NCBI GenBank assembly: GCA_026770585.1
Contig: MU646766.1
Location: 120,411-134,864 of the forward strand
Direction of reading: 5' to 3'
DNA from: Baffinella frigidus
Taxonomy: Eukaryota > Cryptophyceae > Cryptomonadales > Baffinellaceae
DNA length: 14,454 nucleotides
How positions within the stretch are numbered: the stretch's first letter is position 1; each line of letters begins with the position of its first letter. Shown piece after piece: positions 1 through 6,158 of this stretch. A program made the position numbers and the translations under genes. The notes beneath the pieces were generated by a model. It saw only the letters and a program-made list of their open reading frames with translations, did no database searches and was not told the origin of the DNA.

Positions 1-68
1 ACCCCAAACCCCAAACCCCAAGCCCCAAACCCCAAACCCGAAACCCGAAACCCGAAACCATGACGCAG

Positions 69-141
69 GTGATCTGCGCGTCGGCGTACGACGGGTCGCG
101 GGTGGAGCACAAGAGATGGGTGGGCGAGCGGGACCCCAACG
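69..141 (+). CDS. Exon 1 (visible) of LysM gene
   Basis: The acceptor GACGCAG ends at 68 and the donor GTCATC starts at 142. The 73 nt give 24 codons plus one base, read from phase 0 (VICASAYDGSRV...). It encodes the tail of a sandwich module. It is the only GC-rich, repeat-free stretch in the first 600 bases, lying between heptamer arrays on both sides. Confidence 0.7.
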
Positions 142-3100
142 GTCATCCCGAAACCCGAAACCCTAAACCTCAAACCCTCAATTCTGAACCCTAAACCCTA
201 AACCATGAACCCTGAACCCTCAACCCTAAACCCGTGACCCCAAACCACAAACCCTGAACCCCTCACCCCCTGCGCCCTAAACCCTAAATCCTATACCCTA
301 CACCCTAAACCTTAAACCCCAAACCCTAAACCCTAAACCCTAAACCCTCAACCTTACGCCCTGAGACCACGCCAGGGTCATTACTGGGAATTTCAAAACA
401 CGACGTTTCGTTTCGTAATATAGATAAGTGTGCCCAGAACTTGGGGCACGCAACCTTTCGTGATTTCCACGTCCGCGCTCACCCCAAAATCGTCCCTTCC
501 ACGTCCGCGCTGTATCAAATAAACAATGAGACTTATGACTGAAATTCCAGGTTACGACCTGGCGTGGACCTCAACCCTAAACCCTGAATCTGAAACCCGA
601 AACCCGAAACCCTGAACCAGGCGACGACATCTTCAAGTGGCAGCGCGACCACTCAAATGGAGATGTCTCCTCGGACATGCACTGCTGGCGCGTCCGCATC
701 GCCGCGCCCCCTGTACTCCCCGAACCCCGAACCCCAAACGCCAAACCCCAAACCCCAAACCCCAAACCCCAAACCCACACCCCACAACCCACACCCCACA
801 CCCCACACCCCACACCCCACACCCCACAACCATAAACCATAAACCATAAACCATAAACCCCAAATAATAAACAATAAACAACAAATAATAAATAATGAAT
901 AATAATATGCCCTTGACTCCAAAACCTGAACCCTGAACCCATACGCAGGTGTTCGTGACAGACCCAGAGGGGGAGCTGACGCCGTTCGTGAACACGGGGG
1001 GGGTGACATGGCGCGACATCGTGGACTCCACGGGCAACCGCCTCGCGTACAAGCTCGTCCGCTTCCGCGTGGGCCAGTTCAAGTCGCTCACCTTCCTCGC
1101 CCAGGACCCCAACCCGGGAGACTCAGTGGAGGTGCTGATTCTCGCGGATCCCGGGATACCGGAGGGGATGGAGGTCAGCGAGTCGGTGTGCATTGGGCGC
1201 ACGGGGGATCAGGCCATGTGCAAGGCGAAGGATGTGATCTCGACTACCTACCCGCGGGAGGACTGGTCCGCGACGTTCGAGGCGGGGCAGGCTGCCTCGC
1301 GCTGTTCGCGCGCGTACCGCGAGATCTCGCTGAATGCCTCTGCGGGCCTGGCGGGCGAGGAGTTCAAGGTGTGCGCCGTGGCGAGAGACGACTCGTCCAT
1401 CTGCTTCGGGCAGGGCCCTGAGATGGCCACGGCGCGCGGCTGGTTCGGCGAGCAGCAGTGCATCATCATCCAGGTCTCTCTCTCCCTCCCTCCCTCCCTG
1501 CCTCTCCTTCCTCTCCCTCCTTCCCTCTCTCCCCTGCCTCTCCTTCCTCTCCCTCTCCCCCTCTCTCCCTGTCCCTTCTCTTCCTTCTCTCCCTTCTCTC
1601 CCTCTCTCCAAAGGCCTCCTCGGCTCACAGCATAGGCCTACGAAGCGCCCTTGGTGTCCGCCTCTCTCCCTCTGCCCCCCCCCCCCACTCTCTCGCTCTT
1701 TCCCTCCCTCTCTCCCCTCGCACCCTCGCACCCTCGCTCCCCTCTCGCCCTCTCTCCCCCACTCCATCTGTCTCTGACAAACACAGGTGGTAGCCCTTGC
1801 TTCAGACCTACGCCGGAGATTGTTGCCCACAGAGCATCCCATCACTCAGAAGGTGTCGCAGTAGACCTCGGTGTCGCAGTAGACCTCGGTGCTGCAATTC
1901 TCCGAATCCTCAAGTGCGAACGATCTTACCTAACCCCTAACCCGGAAACCCCAAACCCTAAACTCGAACCCCTAAACCCTCAACCCTAAACCCACAACCC
2001 AGAACCCAAAACCCCAAACCCCCAAAAACCCAAAACCCAAACACCAGACAAACCCGAAACCCGAAACCCTAAAGCGCACACCGTGATGCAGGTGGCGGCG
2101 CTGCAGATCCGGTGGATCAACGACGTGGAGGCGCTGGGGACGGACGTGTGGGAGGTGAAAGCCTACGTTGGATGCGCGTCTCGCATCAGAGTAGGGGTCT
2201 ACGACGACTTGATGGGGGGCGCGGGGGATCCCTACCCCGTCAAGGTGGTCACCGTGGGGGAGAAGCTTCCTGGGAGCGTCGAGAAGATGGAGGCGTCGCA
2301 CCCGTACCTTCTCCAGGACGGGGAGACGCTCAACGAGGGGGGGTTGGTCGTCACGTGGGTGCCCAAACGCGGGATGGAGGGGCAGAGCTTCGACCTCTGC
2401 CTGGCCGCGCAGGACAGTGTGGGCATCATGCAGGCGCCGCAGACGCACGTATGCAGAGGGGGGGAGCGCCACCTCTTCGGGTGCGCGGCGGGGCGGGCGG
2501 GGGAATGCCCTGGGGGGCGGTGCGAGGCAGCGTGCTTCAAGCTGGCCGTGCAGCGCTGCGAGTACTGCATCAAGGGGGACGACACGCTCGTGTATATGAT
2601 GCGGCAGTATGGCTTCGAGACCAACTGGCTGCGCCTCTGGACGCTCAACTCATACCAGGTAACGCCGAAACCTTACGTTAGCGAGCACCGTATGTCCCTC
2701 GTTAGAGGGGGACGTTCGCGTCCAAACAAGTGCTCCGCTAACGGAAGGTTTTTGCATGACAGGGGGCGGCGGACCCGGCGTATCTTCCGGGCGCGATTTT
2801 CCCGCCAGCTGACCGCACGGCCAACACCTTCATCTCTAACCCTGACGGTACGCCCTCCGCCCTCCCGGGGAAGGACTCCCCTGCCAGCGCTCGTCATCCC
2901 CTCTTTCAACCATCCTACGCTCGTCAGCTGCAGCCGCCTGCATCTCTCTGCGCGCGCGCTCTCTCTCTCTCTCTTGCTGCGCTCTTTCTCGCTCTGTCCC
3001 CGTGATTCTCGCCGCACTCGATCTGCCCCACCCGCGATTCCCCGCATACTTTCTGCCCCCTGCTTTCCCCGCACGCTCTCTACCCCGCAGGGGGGTTCAA

Positions 3101-4325
3101 AGGAAATTTTGGGCAACAGAGGCTGAACAGAGGGTGACGCTCGGCACTCCCTTTCGGCAGTGTTGCGCGACGGGATGAACCGCATCTATGTGGGGCCTAT
3201 CTACGCGGCGGTAAACCCTAACCCTATGTCTAAACCTCAACTAAATATAAACCTAAACCTGAACCTAAACCTAAACACGGAACCCTAAACCCCAAACCCC
3301 AAACCTCAAACCCCAAACCCCACACCCCAAACCCCAAACCCCAACCCCACAACCCCACAACCCCAACCCCAACCCCCCAACTCCAAACCCCAACCCCAAA
3401 CCCCAAACCCTAAACCCTAAACCCTAAACCCTAAACCCTGAACCAGGGCAAGGACGACACGCTGCAGGGGCTGGCAGTGCGGTTTCGCACAACAGTGCGC
3501 GCACTGATGTCGATGAACCCTGACGTCTCCTCGGATGAGGTCTTCGCGACGGGAATGCAACAGGTCCTTGCCTTCCCACCACCAGAGAAAGATAGAGAGT
3601 TATTTAGAGAGATAGAGAGGGAGAGAGAGAGAGAGAGAGAGGGAGGGAGGGAGGTAGAGGGTTGTCAGCAGGTCGTCCTCCCACCTCCAGAGAGATGGAT
3701 AGCGAAGGAGAGGGGGGAGAGCGAGGGAGGTAGAGAGGCAGAGAGGTAGAGTGTGCTGAGCAGGTCCTTGGTGCCCCTCCCACCACCACTCTCTCGCAAC
3801 ATTGTCTGAGGACGGACCCTAGGACGGTCTCAGCAGGTCCTTGCCCTTCCTCATCCACGCCAGGGAATTCAGCAGGTGCTTGCTTCCCCTCGCACCACCA
3901 CACTCGCAAGCTTATGCCTAGCTCCCACGTGTCCCATCGCCCCACAAAACTCGGAAGCTTCTGTCTAGCTCCCGTGTGCCCCTCTGACCACCACACTCGT
4001 AAGATTGACACTCGCAAGATTGAGTGGTGCTCCCACGTGGTGGCGCGCGCGCCCCTTCCTTCTGCCAGCCACCACCACCACTCGCACCCTTTCTTGTCAA
4101 GCAGGTTGCTCAACGTGCTTCCGTGTCGTTTGCGTTTAGTCAACCCTCAGGTACTAATTTAAGAGCACAGACACCGACCGAGGCTCTACCAAGGCTGTTG
4201 TATCACAACTCGGATATCCCTGTACGTGTTTCCTTGCCGCGTGTTGCCCGCAACGAGAGTGAGTGCTGAACATGCGCTGCTGTGTGCAGATGTGTGTCGC
4301 TCCTTGTACTACGGTGCAAGAGTGA
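69..4325 (+). CDS. Secreted/surface protein with Cys-rich sandwich modules and two C-terminal LysM domains (5' end outside window)
   Basis: Eight exons join in phase: 69-141, 621-712, 949-1473, 2092-2658, 2763-2847, 3161-3210, 3447-3563 and 4290-4325, giving about 514 visible residues and a TGA stop. Residues 1-385 hold the end of one module and two further modules. Each module ends in an extracellular-type signature: a Cys-x-x-A-x-D stretch (FDLCLAAQDS, FKVCAVARDD), then a second Cys before an alternating hydrophobic strand (CWRVRIAAPP, CIIIQVAALQ). Residues about 386-461 form a divergent, insertion-bearing LysM (KGDDTL, RLWTLN, NPD, YVGPIY). Residues about 462-510 form a canonical LysM (KDDTLQGLAVRF, SMNPD, MCVAPC). 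LysM binds N-acetylglucosamine-containing glycans in known families, so a cell-surface or matrix role is inferred. No signal peptide can be seen because the 5' end is missing. No catalytic domain was recognised. Confidence 0.8.
142..620 (+). repeat. Intron of telomere-like heptamers with an inserted element
   Basis: GT donor at 142 and AG at 619-620. From about 148 to 360, and again from 570 to 620, it is built of CCCGAAA, CCCTAAA, CCCTCAA and CCCTGAA units in 7-bp register. A repeat-free 201-bp segment (367-567) interrupts the array and is listed separately. The array runs to within three bases of the acceptor. Confidence 0.85.
367..567. mobile_element. MITE-like element inside a telomere-like intron
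   Basis: Both ends carry imperfect inverted repeats of about 30 bp: the left arm begins CCACGCCAGG and ends GGAATTTCA. The right arm is its near reverse complement (TGAAATTCC ... CCTGGCGTGG). Inside are two copies of TTCCACGTCCGCGCT (about 466-509). There is no coding capacity and I see no clear target-site duplication. It is the only non-heptamer sequence in this intron. Confidence 0.6.
621..712 (+). CDS. Exon 2 of LysM gene
   Basis: The acceptor is CCTGAACCAG ending at 620 and the donor is GTACTC at 713. Its first two bases complete the Gly codon split from exon 1, and 30 codons follow (DDIFKWQRD... CWRVRIAAPP). Leaving in phase 0 matches exon 3. The Cys-Trp strand ending in a proline pair closes the first module. 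Confidence 0.75.
713..948 (+). repeat. Intron of graded heptamer variants
   Basis: Begins with GTACTCCCCG and ends ATACGCAG. In order it contains CCCCAAA units (about 735-775), CCCACAC-type units (about 775-830), CCATAAA units (about 830-860) and AT-rich derivatives such as AACAATAAA (about 860-905). It then returns to CCCTGAA. A near-7-bp periodicity persists through much of the intron. Confidence 0.85.
949..1473 (+). CDS. Exon 3 of LysM gene (complete sandwich module)
   Basis: 175 codons in phase 0 at both ends. The acceptor is ATACGCAG (ends 948) and the donor GTCTCT (1474). It starts VFVTDPEGEL, continues with FLAQDPNPGDSVEVLI, and ends FKVCAVARDD... CIIIQ. The frame has strongly GC-rich third positions and stays open throughout. 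The downstream continuation of the open frame is only a CT-rich tract and is treated as intron. Confidence 0.85.
1474..2091 (+). repeat. Intron: CT-rich tract followed by heptamer array
   Basis: About 300 nt of pyrimidine-rich low-complexity sequence (1474-1780) is followed by about 150 nt of unique sequence and then CCCTAAA/CCCAAAA-type units (about 1930-2075) before the acceptor. A possible cassette exon at 1788-1853 (after AACACAG, open for 22 codons, donor GTGTCG) would also keep phase. It is not supported by domain content. Two tandem copies of GTCGCAGTAGACCTCGGT lie at about 1855-1892. Confidence 0.7.
2092..2658 (+). CDS. Exon 4 of LysM gene (second full module plus start of LysM 1)
   Basis: 189 codons, phase 0 in and out, acceptor TGATGCAG (ends 2091), donor GTAACG (2659). 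It begins VAALQIRWINDVEA, contains YVGCASRIRVGVYD, and then the FDLCLAAQDS signature. A Cys-rich stretch (about ten Cys in the last 80 residues) leads into the LysM segment YCIKGDDTLVYMMRQYGF and RLWTLNSYQ. An in-frame ATG three bases before the acceptor is not needed as a start, because the upstream exon joins in phase. Confidence 0.85.
2659..2762 (+). mobile_element. Hairpin intron (introner/MITE-like)
   Basis: A 104-nt intron with arms at 2668-2688 and 2730-2751. The left arm starts AAACCTTACGTTAGCG, and the right arm reverse-complemented reads AAACCTTCCGTTAGCG, then GGAGCAC against AGCAC. The centre has a weaker GTCCCTC/GAGGGGGAC pairing. Only about 9 nt of donor and 11 nt of acceptor sequence lie outside the arms, so the intron is essentially one inverted-repeat element. 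Confidence 0.7.
2763..2847 (+). CDS. Exon 5 of LysM gene (LysM 1 insertion)
   Basis: 85 nt, phase 0 in and phase 1 out, between ATGACAG (ends 2762) and GTACGC (2848). It encodes a Pro/Ala-rich loop (AADPAYLPGAIFPPAD) followed by ISNPD, the Asn-Pro-Asp typical of LysM. The loop makes LysM 1 longer than a usual 44-50-residue domain. Confidence 0.75.
2848..3160 (+). other. Pyrimidine-rich intron without heptamers
   Basis: A 313-nt intron, CT-rich in the middle (about 2935-3000), with GT at 2848 and AG at 3159-3160. No telomere-like units, no inverted repeat and no coding signal seen. It serves as an internal contrast to the heptamer introns of the same gene. Confidence 0.6.
3161..3210 (+). CDS. 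Exon 6 of LysM gene (end of LysM 1)
   Basis: 50 nt. The first two bases complete a Val codon begun in exon 5, then 16 codons (LRDGMNRIYVGPIYAA). Acceptor TTCGGCAG, donor GTAAAC. The donor itself belongs to a telomere-like array. Confidence 0.8.
3211..3446 (+). repeat. Intron formed wholly of telomere-like array
   Basis: The exon is followed directly by GTAAACCCTAACCC and the intron ends CCCTGAACCAG. Both splice signals are variants of the same 7-bp unit. Between them are CCTAAAC, CCCCAAA, CCCCACA and CCCTAAA units with essentially no other sequence over 236 nt. Confidence 0.9.
3447..3563 (+). CDS. Exon 7 of LysM gene (canonical LysM 2)
   Basis: 39 codons in phase 0 between CTGAACCAG (ends 3446) and GTCCTT (3564). 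It reads GKDDTLQGLAVRFRTTV, ALMSMNPDVSS and then FATGMQQ. The DDTL, LA.RF and MNPD positions match the LysM consensus closely. Confidence 0.9.
3564..4289 (+). repeat. Intron with tandem copies of its own donor region
   Basis: The exon/intron junction CAACAGGTCCTTG, with the following CCCACCACCAGAG, recurs in diverged form at about 3665-3701, 3758-3788, 3831-3862 and 3870-3900, always centred on AGCAGGT. A GA-rich tract fills about 3595-3750. Further CACCACACTCG-type repeats run to about 4090. The acceptor used by the terminal exon is at 4288-4289. Confidence 0.65.
4290..4325 (+). CDS. Terminal exon of LysM gene
   Basis: After TGTGTGCAG (ends 4289) the frame reads MCVAPCTTVQE and stops at TGA. 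Joined in phase 0 to exon 7 it gives GMQQMCVAPC, which is the usual LysM closing strand with Cys-Val-x-Pro-Cys. This is why I prefer it over reading through into the GA-rich tract after 3563. The intron it implies is 726 nt. Confidence 0.7.
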   Translation: MCVAPCTTVQE

Positions 4326-5220
4326 TTGCTGGGGGGGGGTAGGGGCTGTAGAAGTGAGAGGGAGAGTGGGCGAGGTGGTGAGTCGGGGGAGAGTTGGAGG
4401 CCCTGGGGGGCGTCTGCTCATGTGGAAATGAACTGAGAAGTATCTCGATCTCTGTGGCGTGGTGCTGCGGGTAGGCTTGGAACCAAGGACCAGGTGTCCT
4501 GAGGGATTCACATCCTCTCAGTGGCTGCAGCAACGGCACACGTCCAGCTGTTTTTTGTCACGAGAGGCACCAATCAGGGCCAATTGTGGGTATCTAGGCT
4601 CTAAGGGCATGAAAGGACGCACGGTTATGAGGACGCCACTTAGGCCTTCGAAGTAGATTCACTTAGGCCTCCTAAGTAGAGAGAGTTGACTGGTAAGTGA
4701 GGGCCTTCTAAAGCCCGCCTGCGAATCCACCCTGACCCGGTTCTTGCCCCCCACACTCGGTCCAGACCGTCCATAGCTATGATACATTTTCATTCAACGT
4801 TCCGAGAAGCCTCGACATCTAGGCGCCCCTGATGGATCAGAGCAGTGCGCTCCGCCTGGCATCCCGGCGCAGCCACGCACGCCAGTCACCCAGTGTGATG
4901 ACTATCTGGGGATAGGCCCGCCTCGGCAGACGTTGGAGCCATTGGCTGGAGATTTGGCCGTTGAGTCCAAGAAGCCAGGATCGAGGATCGAGGAAGTCGG
5001 AGGGCAGAAGTTACATGGGGCGGAAGGGCACAGCGGAGAACTGATCGGACCAGCGCTTGAACTCGGGGTGGTAGTCGAAGTGCTCCATCAGAAGTTGCAG
5101 CCCCGCAGCGTGCTTCACCTGTACATACACCACATATGAGAACAATTCAAATAGTGTAAGAACCTAGTATCAAAAAATGTATGATGCCATTAAACGGAAT
5201 CGCTACGCGTCAGCTGTAGA
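4326..5220. other. Intergenic, no gene recognised
   Basis: Downstream of the LysM gene stop. No open frame has convincing composition or a recognised motif. A pair of diverged 20-bp repeats, each starting ACTTAGGCCT, lies at 4638-4657 and 4661-4680. The second contains the inverted pair ACTTAGG/CCTAAGT. No telomere-like units are present, unlike the introns. No clear polyadenylation signal close to the stop. Confidence 0.5.
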
Positions 5221-5512
5221 GGTACCTCGCTCATGAGAAAGCGCCTCCCCCCCTAGGACCACCATAGGGCCCTCCACTCGAGAATGCTGGAGGATCCTAT
5301 TTACACGTGGGGTTGTAAACATTTGTATCAGGATAGGGCGTTCCAACCTCGCGCCTGGACTGATTTCGCCTAGTAACGTTCAACGAAACTTGATACACAA
5401 ATGCCCACTTCTGAAAGCACATCGGTTTGAAATAGGCCCCTCTAGCATTCTCGTGGCTCCAGGCATAGGTCTACTGTAGGGTCCTAGGGGGAGGCGATAT
5501 GAGCGAGGTACC
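5221..5512. mobile_element. 292-bp foldback (long-TIR) element
   Basis: The ends are inverted: GGTACCTCGCTCAT at 5221 and ATGAGCGAGGTACC ending at 5512. The similarity continues inward with small indels through GCCTCCCCC, CTAGGACC, CGAGAATGCT and CCTATTT to ATTTGTATCA, so the arms are roughly 110 bp and only about 50-70 bp at the centre is unpaired. There is no transposase frame. The homology may extend outward a few bases (GCTGTAGA versus GCTGTGCA). No clear target-site duplication. Confidence 0.7.
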
Positions 5513-5520
5513 TGCACAGC

Positions 5521-5630
5521 GGTACCTCGCTCACAAGGAGGCGCACCCCCCTAGGACCCTACAGTAGGCCTATCTACAGCCCTATGGTGGTCGTAGGGGG
5601 GGGGGCGCGGCTCCTTATGAGCGAGATACC
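5521..5630. mobile_element. 110-bp hairpin element of the same family
   Basis: Eight bases after the previous element. The left end is GGTACCTCGCTCAC then AAGGAGGCGC, a C-run and CTAGGACC. The right end is the near-inverse, ending TTATGAGCGAGATACC. Its inner sequence (CTACAGTAGGCCTA) matches the right arm of the 292-bp element, so it looks like a shortened relative. Another single end of this family lies near 10265-10283. Confidence 0.65.
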
Positions 5631-6140
5631 CATGTACTGGCGGCACCAGCAGCACCAGTACAGGAGCCGCGCTGGCGGGCTGGTGAGATCTCAGTCTATT
5701 CGGGCTCACTAATGTGGTGGGCCCGGGCTCTTTTCCGCTCCAAAGTTGACGGACGTGTACCGTACCACGAGCATTTCAACTTGCGAATGGTCGGTCACTC
5801 CAGGTGAGGCTGGGGCAGAGAGGAGGTTTGGCGCATCGTCACCTTCGCCGCGCCACGGGCGTGACACACCGTCGTGCGAGGCGACAGGCTGGCAGGCGCT
5901 GACTCAATGCTGCGGGCCCTGTTCTACCTCTGCCTCAGCTAATCTGGGCTCCTCATTAAAAAAAGTTAGATGCTCGTTGTGCTGGATCATTTGAACGGCG
6001 CCCCGATCTAAATGTATTTGATAAGACGCTCAGATTAACTGGAGCAGAGCTAGGTGATGCAAGGGGGTTGGGTGGGAGGAGAGAGACGCTTGGCTGTTTG
6101 GCAGGAGGAGATTAGAGGAGAGGAGGGGAACAGGCGCTAG
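5631..6140. other. Intergenic, no gene recognised
   Basis: Between the hairpin elements and the putative 3' end of the minus-strand gene. The only open frame (5746-5994, +) has no recognisable motif and ordinary mixed composition, so I do not call it. No heptamer arrays. Confidence 0.45.
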
Positions 6141-6158
6141 TTAGTTCTCACCTTGGCG
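6141..6158 (-). CDS. Possible terminal exon of minus-strand gene
   Basis: After CTCAACCGCAG on the minus strand, six codons read RQGEN and TAA in phase 0. The preceding array of CCCTAAA-type units running up to the acceptor resembles other introns here. The exon is only 18 nt, so this is tentative. A competing acceptor (AAACAG, near 6098) lies further downstream. Confidence 0.35.
   Translation of the reverse strand, partial: RQGEN

Noticed and set aside
1-60. Chromosome end (true telomere) at the left edge
   Set aside because: The units are degenerate CCCCAAA/CCCGAAA and are followed by an acceptor and a coding exon. Similar arrays recur throughout the introns, so this is an intronic array.
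577-1202. Long minus-strand and plus-strand open frames rich in G-V-W-G or P-N-P-K-P repeats
   Set aside because: They are translations of the 7-bp CCCCAAA/CCCACAC arrays in intron 713-948, which stay open in several frames. They overlap a well-supported exon.
1123-1845. 240-residue minus-strand open frame
   Set aside because: Half is the antisense shadow of the 949-1473 exon and the rest is Glu/Arg/Gly low complexity from the CT-rich tract.
3564-3749. Read-through of the LysM exon into a GA-rich tail
   Set aside because: The tail is Arg-Glu repeats from a microsatellite. The alternative terminal exon at 4290 restores the LysM closing motif MCVAPC and a stop.
4105-4149. Exon-like segment after CAAGCAG ending before GTACTA
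   Set aside because: It gives no LysM-like residues in phase 0. The reading LLNVLPC is in the wrong phase.
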